From assembly GCA_018716005.1 (NCBI GenBank), contig DVKN01000278.1, positions 1 to 7,057 on the forward strand: a stretch of DNA of 7,057 nucleotides. Reading direction: 5' to 3'. Positions 1 through 4,897 of the stretch are shown here, one piece after another. The position numbers and the translations under genes are program-made. Position 1 is the first letter of the stretch, and each line of letters begins with the position of its first letter. Origin of the DNA: Candidatus Scatomorpha stercoravium (GTDB lineage: Bacteria > Bacillota > Clostridia > Oscillospirales > Oscillospiraceae). Under the pieces are notes generated by a model. It made no database searches, was not told the origin of the DNA, and saw only the letters and a program-made list of their open reading frames with translations.

Positions 1-257
1 AAGGCCCGCTCAAGTATGCTCTTGGAATAGGGGCAGGAGCGGTTCGTCATGTAGTACGTCGCCATGTCCGGGCTCACGCAGCCGGGCGCGCGCAGCCGCA
101 CGCCGAAGCAGCCGGGCACGTCGAGCAGCACCTCCGGAATGTGCGAGCAGTTGTAGGCGAGCGCGAGCCGCCCCTCGGCGCAGGCTGCCTTGACCATTTC
201 GTTGTTGGCAGAGCGCAGGAGCTCCTCGAACTCAATCATGTGCTTCAGGTCTCGCAA
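1..257 (-). CDS. 2-hydroxyacyl-CoA dehydratase family protein, N-terminal part (cut by left edge)
   Basis: Eighty-five codons are visible before the gene leaves the window. The family (HgdB/FldB/FldC-like subunits) removes water from 2-hydroxyacyl-CoA using a [4Fe-4S] cluster after one-electron activation by a separate ATPase. Seen here: the block YNCSHIPEVLL (residues 35-45) followed by GCFGVRLRAPGC and then NRSCPYSKSILERA, matching the family's Cys-x-x-x-Pro-Glu and Cys-Pro-(F/Y) regions; C37 and C75 are the likely cluster ligands. I chose the TTG at 257 because a G-rich ribosome binding site (264-270) lies 6 nt upstream, an in-frame TAA lies just beyond it, and the added residues (MRDLKH) fit the family's usual N-terminus as I recall it; the ATG at 239 has no good site. 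Substrate cannot be told from this fragment. The gene is separated from the upstream transporter operon by a terminator and has its own promoter. Confidence 0.75.
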   Translation of the reverse strand, partial: MRDLKHMIEFEELLRSANNEMVKAACAEGRLALAYNCSHIPEVLLDVPGCFGVRLRAPGCVSPDMATYYMTNRSCPYSKSILERA

Positions 258-313
258 GAATTATCCCCCCTGTTTAATCAGAATGTGGTCAAACCAAATT
301 ACCCCCTGATAGC

Positions 314-333
314 AAAAAAGCCGGCGGAGCCGG
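314..333 (-). terminator. Intrinsic terminator inside the leader of the dehydratase gene (possible attenuator)
   Basis: Read on the minus strand, CCGGC-TCC-GCCGG is followed by C and six T residues (314-319). It lies about 50 nt after the predicted transcription start and about 55 nt before the TTG start, so it would stop the dehydratase transcript before the gene. A second copy of CCGGC about 20 nt upstream (plus 351-355) could pair with the GCCGG arm instead and disarm the terminator. Alternatively the promoter and this terminator bound a small RNA of about 70 nt. Confidence 0.6.
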
Positions 334-387
334 AAATCTTGCCGAAGCTGGCCGGTATGCGAATTTACTGACAAACTTCTTGTCATT

Positions 388-416
388 ATTATACTGCCCG
401 CGGGCGATATAGTCAA
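388..416 (-). promoter_or_regulatory. Sigma-70/sigma-A promoter for the dehydratase gene
   Basis: Minus-strand -35 TTGACT (411-416), 17-bp spacer and a perfect -10 TATAAT (388-393). The predicted start of transcription is near 381, giving a leader of roughly 125 nt before the TTG start at 257. Together with the terminator at 479-511 this makes the dehydratase gene its own transcription unit. Confidence 0.8.
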
Positions 417-428
417 CTGGAATTGTTG

Positions 429-444
429 ATTATTGCGCAATAAT
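429..444. promoter_or_regulatory. Perfect 16-bp palindrome, candidate operator
   Basis: ATTATTGCGCAATAAT is a perfect inverted repeat in an AT-rich island within an otherwise GC-rich window. Its centre lies about 55 bp upstream of the predicted dehydratase transcription start, just outside the -35 box. That is a normal place for an activator, or for an upstream repressor site. No regulator can be named from the site alone. Confidence 0.5.
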
Positions 445-478
445 TCAATAATTTAAACTATCGCGCGGCGGACGGCGC

Positions 479-511
479 AAAAAAGCGGGACGGCCGGAGG
501 GGCCGTCCCGC
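479..511 (-). terminator. Intrinsic terminator of the transporter operon
   Basis: On the minus strand a perfect 11-bp GC-rich stem (GCGGGACGGCC with GGCCGTCCCGC, 5-nt loop) is followed by six T residues (479-484). It begins 6 nt after the stop codon of substrate-binding lipoprotein 2 and ends the operon. Confidence 0.93.
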
Positions 512-517
512 AGCGTG

Positions 518-1492
518 TTATTCGACCGGGCTGTAGCCCTCGGGAACGGTGACGCCGAGGGTCTCGCAGTTGGCGGCGTTGTAGACCTTGAGGGGCTCGA
601 GGTACTGGATGGGGAGGGTGGAGATATCGGTCTCGCCCTTGAGTATCTGGGCGGCGAGCTCGCCGGTGAGGCGGCCGAGCTCATAGTAGTCGATGGTGAC
701 GGTCGCGACGCCGCAGCCGGAGCAGATGCCCGGGTCGCCGCCCACGACGGGCACGCCGGCGGGGATGACGACGTTGGCGACGGTCTCGGTGTTGGCCGCG
801 ACGGTGTTGTCGGTAGGGATGTAGAGGACGTCGGAGGCGTCGCAGGCGGTCTGGGTGACGGAGCTGAGGTCGTTCACGTCGGTGAAGGCGTAGGCCTCGC
901 AGGCGTAGCCCATGTCCTCGAGGTAGCCGCGGACGGTCTCAATCTGGTAGACGCTGTTCGGCTCGCCGGAGCAGTAGAGGAGGCCGACGGTTTCGGCGTC
1001 GGGGAAGAGCTCGGCGATGAGCTTGGCCTGGTCCTCGAGAGGGACGAGGTCGCTGGTGCCGGAGACGTTGGTGCCGATGGTGCCGTCGAAGTCCCCGAGG
1101 TCGAGCGCGGTGGCGTAGTCGGTGACGGAGGTGCCGAGCACGGGGATGTCGGCGGTGGCGCTGGCGGCGGCCTGGAGCGGATAGGTGGCGTTGGCGAGTA
1201 TGAGGTCGACGCCCTCGGCCACGAAGCCGTCTATTATAGTGGAGCAGCTGGTCTGCTCTCCGAGCGCGTTGCCCTCAGAAAACGAGATGCCGTCCTCGCC
1301 GAAAATCTCGACGAGCGCGTCCTTAAAGCCGCGCGTGGCCTCGCTGAGGGAGACGTGTTCCATCTGTTCGCAGATGCCGACGGTATAGCCGTCGACGGCG
1401 TCGTCGCCGCTTCCCTCGTCGGATGTGCCGCAGGCGGCAAGCGTGAGCGTCAGACTGGCCGCAAGAGCGGCGGAGAGCAGTTTCTTGTGCAT
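518..1492 (-). CDS. ABC transporter substrate-binding lipoprotein 2 (TrpX-like, ABC_sub_bind family)
   Basis: A 324-residue secreted lipoprotein that should deliver a small solute, probably an amino acid, to the permease/ATPase encoded just upstream. A signal peptide (MHKKLL plus hydrophobic stretch) ends in lipobox LAAC with C21 as the lipidated residue, followed by a short acidic linker. The mature part carries the TrpX-type blocks: GVDLILANAT, GTSVTDYA, VSGTSDLVPL, EPNSVYQIE, YIPTDNTVA and TIDYYELGRLTG. It is clearly a paralogue of the lipoprotein at 3476-4513; both carry the unusual CSGCG block before the VAT(V/L) strand. AGGAGG at 1501-1506 lies 8 nt before the ATG, fixing the start. It is the last gene of the operon, 152 bp after the ATPase; it may be read through or use a possible promoter at 1534-1562. 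TrpX-family members bind aromatic amino acids; the ligand here is inferred, not shown. Confidence 0.93.
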   Translation of the reverse strand: MHKKLLSAALAASLTLTLAACGTSDEGSGDDAVDGYTVGICEQMEHVSLSEATRGFKDALVEIFGEDGISFSEGNALGEQTSCSTIIDGFVAEGVDLILANATYPLQAAASATADIPVLGTSVTDYATALDLGDFDGTIGTNVSGTSDLVPLEDQAKLIAELFPDAETVGLLYCSGEPNSVYQIETVRGYLEDMGYACEAYAFTDVNDLSSVTQTACDASDVLYIPTDNTVAANTETVANVVIPAGVPVVGGDPGICSGCGVATVTIDYYELGRLTGELAAQILKGETDISTLPIQYLEPLKVYNAANCETLGVTVPEGYSPVE

Positions 1493-1532
1493 TTTGGGTT
1501 CCTCCTGTGTGCTTTTGCTGGATTTTGAGCGT

Positions 1533-1569
1533 AAAAATACACCCTCACCCCATGAATGGCAAGGGTGTA
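1533..1569 (-). terminator. Hairpin with T-tract between ATPase and lipoprotein 2; overlaps a possible promoter
   Basis: On the minus strand TACACCCT and AGGGTGTA (8 bp) enclose a 16-nt loop with an inner CCAT/ATGG pair, followed by five T residues (1533-1537), so it looks like a moderate intrinsic terminator. The same bases also read as a promoter: -35 TTGCCA (1557-1562), 17-bp spacer, -10 TATTTT (1534-1539), which would start about 30 nt before the lipoprotein 2 ATG. The two readings are not exclusive: the element could end the first transcript and restart the last gene. Confidence 0.55.
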
Positions 1570-1594
1570 GAATTACCGAAGATATAAGAGGCGT

Positions 1595-1640
1595 CGCGGC
1601 CCATGGCCGCGTATCCAGGGGGGACGAAGTCCCCCTTGGA
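1595..1640. repeat. Tandem pair of hairpins directly after the ATPase stop
   Basis: Two inverted repeats sit side by side: 1614-1640, a 12-bp stem (one G-T pair) with a 3-nt loop, and 1595-1611, CGCGGCC-CAT-GGCCGCG, a perfect 7-bp stem. Neither is followed by a T-tract on the minus strand. The first begins 4 nt beyond the ATPase stop codon, a position typical of RNA-stabilising hairpins or dispersed intergenic palindromes. Only one copy of each is present in the window. Confidence 0.6.
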
Positions 1641-1644
1641 GTCC

Positions 1645-2442
1645 TTACGCGCCAATCAGGACGCGGTCGGTGACCATGTCTTCGCCGGCGGCGCGGGAGA
1701 ACTTGGCGAGCAGGCTGTCGACGGTGAGGCGCTTCTTCTCCTCGCCGGCGATGTCGAGGACTATGCGGCCCTCGTTCATCATGATGAGGCGGTTGCCGTG
1801 CTCGATGGCGTCGCGCATATTGTGCGTGACCATGAGGGTGGTGAGGTGGTCCTCGCTGACTATCTCGTCGCTGAGCTCGAGGACGCGCCCGGCGGTAGCC
1901 GGGTCGAGGGCGGCGGTGTGCTCGTCGAGGAGCAGCAGGCGCGGCTTCACGAGGCTGGCCATGAGCAGGGTGAGGGCCTGGCGCTGGCCGCCGGAGAGCA
2001 GGCCCGCGCGGGTGGTCATGCGGTCCTCGAGGCCGAGGCCGAGGGAGGCGAGGCGGTCGCGGAATTCGCTGCGCTCGGCCTTCCTGATGCCCCAGGCGAG
2101 GGTGCGCCGCCGGCCGCGGCGGGCGGCGAGGGCGAGGTTCTCCTCAATCGTCATAGTCGGGGCGGTGCCCATCATGGGGTCCTGGAAGACGCGGCCGATG
2201 AAGGCGGCGCGCTTGTGCTCGCTGCGGCGGGTGATGTCCTCGCCGTCGATGACGATGGAGCCGCCGTCGATATCGAAGACGCCCGCGATGGCGTTGAGCA
2301 TCGTGCTCTTGCCCGCGCCGTTGCCGCCGATAACAGTAACAAAGTCGCCGTCGTTGAGCTTGAGATTGAGGCCGCGCAGGGCGGTCTTGGCATTGATGGT
2401 GCCGGGATTGAAGGTCTTGGAGACGTTGTTAAGCTCGAGCAT
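1645..2442 (-). CDS. ABC transporter ATP-binding protein (TrpZ-like)
   Basis: A 265-residue cytoplasmic ATPase that powers the transporter. All motor motifs are intact: Walker A GGNGAGKST (39-47), Q-loop FQDP with Q87, signature LSGGQRQ (149-155), Walker B LLLLDE with D173 and catalytic E174, D-loop ALD (178-180) and H-loop H207 in MVTHN. The signature followed by ALTLLMA and the EHTAALDP block fit the subgroup partnered with branched-chain-type permeases and TrpX-like receptors. The start is set by AGGAGG (2452-2457), 9 nt before the ATG. The gene overlaps the end of the permease by 14 bp, so the ribosome binding site lies inside the permease coding sequence and the two are probably translationally coupled. 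There is no sign of truncation. Confidence 0.95.
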   Translation of the reverse strand: MLELNNVSKTFNPGTINAKTALRGLNLKLNDGDFVTVIGGNGAGKSTMLNAIAGVFDIDGGSIVIDGEDITRRSEHKRAAFIGRVFQDPMMGTAPTMTIEENLALAARRGRRRTLAWGIRKAERSEFRDRLASLGLGLEDRMTTRAGLLSGGQRQALTLLMASLVKPRLLLLDEHTAALDPATAGRVLELSDEIVSEDHLTTLMVTHNMRDAIEHGNRLIMMNEGRIVLDIAGEEKKRLTVDSLLAKFSRAAGEDMVTDRVLIGA

Positions 2443-3400
2443 TGTTCTTATCCTCCTTGAGAGTGGCGGAGCGCTTGCGCGCGGCGGCGGCTTTGCCCTT
2501 CCAGTAGGGGACGGCGAGGAAGAGCGCGACGATGAGTGCGGTGAAGAGCTTGAGGTCGTTAGTGCCGAGGCCCAGCCTCAGTACAATCTGCATTACGAGG
2601 TAGTATATGATAGAGCCGACGGTGCAGCCTACGAGGCCGGTCAGGACCTTGCCGTGGCCCCTGAGGAGGCCCTCGCCGATTATGACGGCGGCGAGGCCGA
2701 TCACTATCGCGCCGCGGCCCATGTCCACGGAGCTGCTGCCCTGGTACTGCGCGAGCAGCCCGCCAGCGAGGCCGACCATGCCGTTGGAAATCATGAGGCC
2801 CACGACGGTGGAGGTGGAGGTGTTGATACCCTGGGCCCGGGCCATCTGGATGTTGGCGCCGGTGGCCCGCAGCGCGCTGCCGTGCTCGGTCTTGAAGTAC
2901 CACCAGAGTACGGCGACAACCGCGATGGTGACGGGTATCATTATAATAATGGGGTTCTGCCAGATGTTCTCCCCGAGGTCGCGCACATAGCGGCTCGAGA
3001 GGATAAGGTCGTACTTGTCGACGCTTATGGCGAGCGTCGCCTGGGTGCCGGCGGTGGTGCCCCAGCCCATGACGCGCAGGTTTATCGAGTAGAGCGCGAG
3101 CTGTGTGAGGATGCCGGCGAGGATGGCCGGAATTCCGCATTTCGTGTGGAAGAGGCCGGTGACCAGCCCGGCGAGCATACCGGCGAGCATCGCGATAAGC
3201 GTTGCCAGCCAGACGTTCACGCCGTTGAGTGTTAGCAGGACGCACACCGCGCCGCCGAAGCCGAGCGTTCCGTCGACCGTGAGGTCGGCCACGTCGAGGA
3301 TGCGGAAGGTGATGTATACGCCCATGGCCATCAGGCCCCAAATCAGCCCCTGGCCGGCGACGCCGGGCAGGGAGTTTATCATTGCTTGCAGGAATTCCAT
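2429..3400 (-). CDS. ABC transporter permease (TrpY-like, BPD_transp_2 family)
   Basis: A 323-residue inner-membrane protein with about eight or nine hydrophobic segments, forming (presumably as a homodimer) the channel of the importer. Typical blocks of this permease group are present: GLMAMGVYITFRILDVADLT (22-41) continuing into VDGTLGFGGA, and the cytoplasmic coupling loop around residues 174-193 (GSALRATGAN, then ARAQGIN), which should contact the ATPase. The basic, charged C-terminus (KGKAAAARKRS) is cytoplasmic. The ATG at 3400 has GGAGGA 12 nt upstream, a longer spacing than its neighbours; an in-frame TAG between them rules out a longer product. It follows lipoprotein 1 after a 75-bp gap that contains a strong hairpin, and its stop lies inside the ATPase gene. 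Confidence 0.94.
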   Translation of the reverse strand: MEFLQAMINSLPGVAGQGLIWGLMAMGVYITFRILDVADLTVDGTLGFGGAVCVLLTLNGVNVWLATLIAMLAGMLAGLVTGLFHTKCGIPAILAGILTQLALYSINLRVMGWGTTAGTQATLAISVDKYDLILSSRYVRDLGENIWQNPIIIMIPVTIAVVAVLWWYFKTEHGSALRATGANIQMARAQGINTSTSTVVGLMISNGMVGLAGGLLAQYQGSSSVDMGRGAIVIGLAAVIIGEGLLRGHGKVLTGLVGCTVGSIIYYLVMQIVLRLGLGTNDLKLFTALIVALFLAVPYWKGKAAAARKRSATLKEDKNNARA

Positions 3401-3423
3401 GTTGATTGACTATCCTCCGATTT

Positions 3424-3461
3424 CGCTCCCGAGGGGGAGGTTCGCGGCCTCCCCCGGAGCG
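3424..3461 (-). other. Strong intercistronic hairpin between lipoprotein 1 and permease
   Basis: CGCTCC (3424-3429) and GGGGGAGG (3433-3440) pair with CCTCCCCC (3448-3455) and GGAGCG (3456-3461), giving 14 bp interrupted only by a 3-nt bulge. In the direction of transcription (minus) it is followed by AAATC and then the permease ribosome binding site, with no T-tract. It is therefore more likely an mRNA-stabilising or processing element that keeps lipoprotein 1 mRNA more abundant than permease mRNA, than a terminator. Confidence 0.6.
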
Positions 3462-3475
3462 TCTTTATTGTTTTC

Positions 3476-4513
3476 TCAGGCGATGGCTTCGTAGTCCTCG
3501 GGGACCGTGATGCCGAGGGCCTCGCAGTTGGCGGCGTTGTACATCTTGGTGACGGTCTCGTCGTAGCCGATGGCCATCTCGGAGACGTCGGCCTCGCCGG
3601 TCAGAATCTGCACGGCCATCTTGCCGGTTATCTGGCCCAGCTCGTAGTAGTCAATCGAGAGGGTCGCGACGCCGCAGCCGGAGCAGAGCCCGCTCTCGCC
3701 GGCGACGACGGGGACGCCGGCCGGGATGACTATGTTGGCTATGGCCTCGGTGTTGTTGGCGGCGGTGTTGTCGGTGGGGATGTAGAGCACATCGGAGCCG
3801 TCGCAGGCCGTCTGGGTGACGGTGGCGAGGTCGTTCGCGTCGGTGAAGGCGTAGGCCTCGGTGGCGTAGCCGAGGGCCTCGAGCTCAGCCTTGACAACCT
3901 CTATCTGATAGACGCTGTTGGGCTCGGCGGAGCAGTAGAGGAGGCCGACGGTCGCGGCGTCGGGGAAGAGCTCCTGGACCATCGCGGCCTGCTGGGCGAG
4001 CGGGGCGAGGTCGCTGGTGCCGGAGATGTTGTTGCCGAGCACCTCGACCATCGTGTCGTCGAGGCCGAGGGCGATGGCGTAGTTCGTGACCGCGGTGCCG
4101 AGCACGGGAATCTCGGCGGTGGCGGAGGCGGCGGCCTGCAGGGCGCCGGTGGCGTTCGCGAGTATCAGGTCGACGCCCTCGGCGATGTAGCCGTCGATGA
4201 TGGTGGTGCAGTTGTTGGCGTCGCCGCCGGCGTTGTTGTTCTTAATCTCAACAGCGTCGCCGAGCTCGGCCTCGAGGGTGTCGATGAAACCCTGGGTCGC
4301 GGCGTCGAGCGCGGTGTGCGGCGCGAGCTGGCAGATGCCGACGACGTACTTGGCCTCCCCGGCGGGAGTGGTCTCGTCGCCGGCGGGCGTAGTCTCCTCG
4401 CCGGCGGGATCCGTGGCGAGAGAGGGCTCTTCAGTGCCGGACTCGCCGCAGGCGGCGAGCGCGAGCACCATGATGAGAGCGAGAGCTATGCAGAGCAGTT
4501 TCTTCATTTTCAT
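3476..4513 (-). CDS. ABC transporter substrate-binding lipoprotein 1 (TrpX-like, ABC_sub_bind family)
   Basis: A 345-residue lipoprotein receptor, first structural gene of the transporter operon. Signal peptide MKMKKLLCIALALIMVLALA ends in lipobox LAAC (C22). A Thr/Pro/Ala/Gly/Glu linker with a three-copy TTPAG(D/E)-type repeat (about residues 35-52) tethers the binding domain. That domain contains VVGICQLAPH, EGVDLILANAT, GTAVTNYA, ISGTSDLAPL, EPNSVYQIE, YIPTDNT and SIDYYELGQITG, matching the TrpX family and lipoprotein 2. An open frame continues upstream to a TTG at 4555, but AAGGAG (4523-4528) lies 9 nt before the ATG at 4513, and that start gives a proper signal peptide. A terminator and an aromatic-codon leader peptide lie directly upstream, implying control by attenuation. 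Phe/Tyr as ligand is inferred from that leader and from the family. Confidence 0.93.
   Translation of the reverse strand: MKMKKLLCIALALIMVLALAACGESGTEEPSLATDPAGEETTPAGDETTPAGEAKYVVGICQLAPHTALDAATQGFIDTLEAELGDAVEIKNNNAGGDANNCTTIIDGYIAEGVDLILANATGALQAAASATAEIPVLGTAVTNYAIALGLDDTMVEVLGNNISGTSDLAPLAQQAAMVQELFPDAATVGLLYCSAEPNSVYQIEVVKAELEALGYATEAYAFTDANDLATVTQTACDGSDVLYIPTDNTAANNTEAIANIVIPAGVPVVAGESGLCSGCGVATLSIDYYELGQITGKMAVQILTGEADVSEMAIGYDETVTKMYNAANCEALGITVPEDYEAIA
4359..4411 (-). repeat. 21-bp tandem repeat in the linker of lipoprotein 1
   Basis: Two full imperfect units (4359-4379 and 4380-4400) and the start of a third (4401-4411) each begin CCGGCGGG on the plus strand. On the coding strand they encode the TTPAG(D/E)E linker between lipid anchor and binding domain. 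In-frame units can change in number without breaking the gene, so linker length may vary between strains. Confidence 0.75.
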
Positions 4514-4553
4514 CTTCTTCTTCTCCTTTTCCACTTTTGCGTTTTCATGCAAC

Positions 4554-4587
4554 AAAAAACGGCCCCCGCCTTACAAGGCGGGGGCCG
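4554..4587 (-). terminator. Leader terminator (attenuator) before the transporter operon
   Basis: On the minus strand a perfect 11-bp stem, CGGCCCCCGCC with GGCGGGGGCCG, loop TTGTAA, is followed by six T residues (4554-4559). It lies between the leader peptide stop codon (4599-4601) and the lipoprotein 1 ribosome binding site (4523-4528). I see no convincing second promoter in the roughly 25 nt between them, so transcripts must pass this terminator to express the transporter. Confidence 0.92.
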
Positions 4588-4608
4588 TAGCTGCCGTTTC
4601 AGCAGGCC
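4583..4608 (-). promoter_or_regulatory. Candidate antiterminator overlapping leader stop codon and terminator
   Basis: On the minus strand GGCC (4605-4608) can pair with GGCC (4583-4586), and GCTG (4600-4603) with CAGC (4590-4593), leaving a 6-nt loop and a T/TAC internal loop. The 3' arm uses bases of the terminator's 5' arm, so the two folds exclude each other. The leader peptide's TGA lies at the edge of the 5' arm: a ribosome that reaches it would mask the antiterminator, while one stalled at the upstream Phe/Tyr codons would not. The pairing is seen by eye only; stability was not calculated. Confidence 0.5.
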
Positions 4609-4754
4609 GCAGGTCTTGTCAGGCTTCTAAGCAACGTCTGGTAAAAAAAGTAAAAGTAAAAATAGGCGTAGCTAAAGAAGCCCTCAAAGACGTTGAGAGC
4701 CTGGCTGGAGACGGCAACGGCGTTATTGCGGCGAACGTTGGTGAGGTTCATCAT
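4599..4754 (-). CDS. Aromatic-rich leader peptide of the transporter operon (51 aa)
   Basis: A short ORF starting MMNLTNVRRNNA and ending RPAAC. AAAGGAG (4764-4770) lies 9 nt before its ATG, and a promoter (4802-4830) lies just upstream, so it should be translated; an earlier ATG at 4799 is too close to the transcription start to be used. Residues 23-38 contain 12 aromatic residues, seven Phe and five Tyr (core FFSYAYFYFYFFY, 26-38), with no Trp anywhere. Six of the seven Phe codons are TTT, against mostly TTC in the structural genes. The stop codon is 11 nt before a strong intrinsic terminator and inside a possible antiterminator. This is the arrangement of amino-acid biosynthesis and transport leader peptides such as pheL, though this one is longer. 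The product itself probably has no other job; a small membrane protein is the alternative, made less likely by the frequent Tyr and the RNA context. Confidence 0.72.
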   Translation of the reverse strand: MMNLTNVRRNNAVAVSSQALNVFEGFFSYAYFYFYFFYQTLLRSLTRPAAC

Positions 4755-4801
4755 GGCTGCTGTCTCCTTTCCGGCTCTCGGGCCTTTTTGGTGTTGCATA
4801 T

Positions 4802-4830
4802 ACGATAACGCTTTGCGGTGTAAAAGTCAA
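4802..4830 (-). promoter_or_regulatory. Promoter of the leader peptide/transporter operon
   Basis: Minus-strand -35 TTGACT (4825-4830), 17-bp spacer, -10 TATCGT (4802-4807; four of six consensus bases). Predicted transcription start is near 4795, giving about 40 nt before the leader peptide ATG at 4754. The weak -10 leaves some doubt about exact position. Confidence 0.65.
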
Positions 4831-4867
4831 TTCGCGAATCTGCACAACATGGCCCAATTTTAGGCGC

Positions 4868-4887
4868 AAAAATGCAGCAGATTGCAT
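4868..4887 (-). terminator. Weak terminator-like hairpin after hypA
   Basis: On the minus strand ATGCA-(6 nt)-TGCAT is followed by a run of T residues (4868-4871), starting about 10 nt after the hypA stop. The stem has only five pairs, so termination would be inefficient; some hypA transcripts may read into the transporter leader. Confidence 0.35.
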
Positions 4888-4897
4888 AAAGAAGAGC

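Noticed and set aside
515..2460. Long plus-strand open frames across the transporter genes, for example 515-1528 and 1603-2460
   Set aside because: They are antisense shadows of the receptor and ATPase genes: their translations are low-complexity Gly/Ala/Val/Asp/Glu-rich, lack ribosome binding sites and match no family, while the minus-strand frames carry complete motifs.
1670..3235. A 521-codon plus-strand open frame
   Set aside because: It spans the ATPase and permease genes in antisense, is rich in Arg/Ser then Ala/Glu, and crosses their boundary without any domain signal.
4359..4411. CRISPR array or mobile-element repeat
   Set aside because: The three short units are contiguous, without spacers, in frame, and encode a lipoprotein linker.
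4514..4555. Upstream TTG start for receptor 1
   Set aside because: It would begin inside the terminator's T-tract, has no ribosome binding site, and would put a charged Glu/Lys tail before the signal peptide.
4588..4800. T-box or known riboswitch in the transporter leader
   Set aside because: I do not see a T-box consensus or specifier stem, and the translated aromatic-codon ORF explains the leader better. A covariance-model search was not possible.
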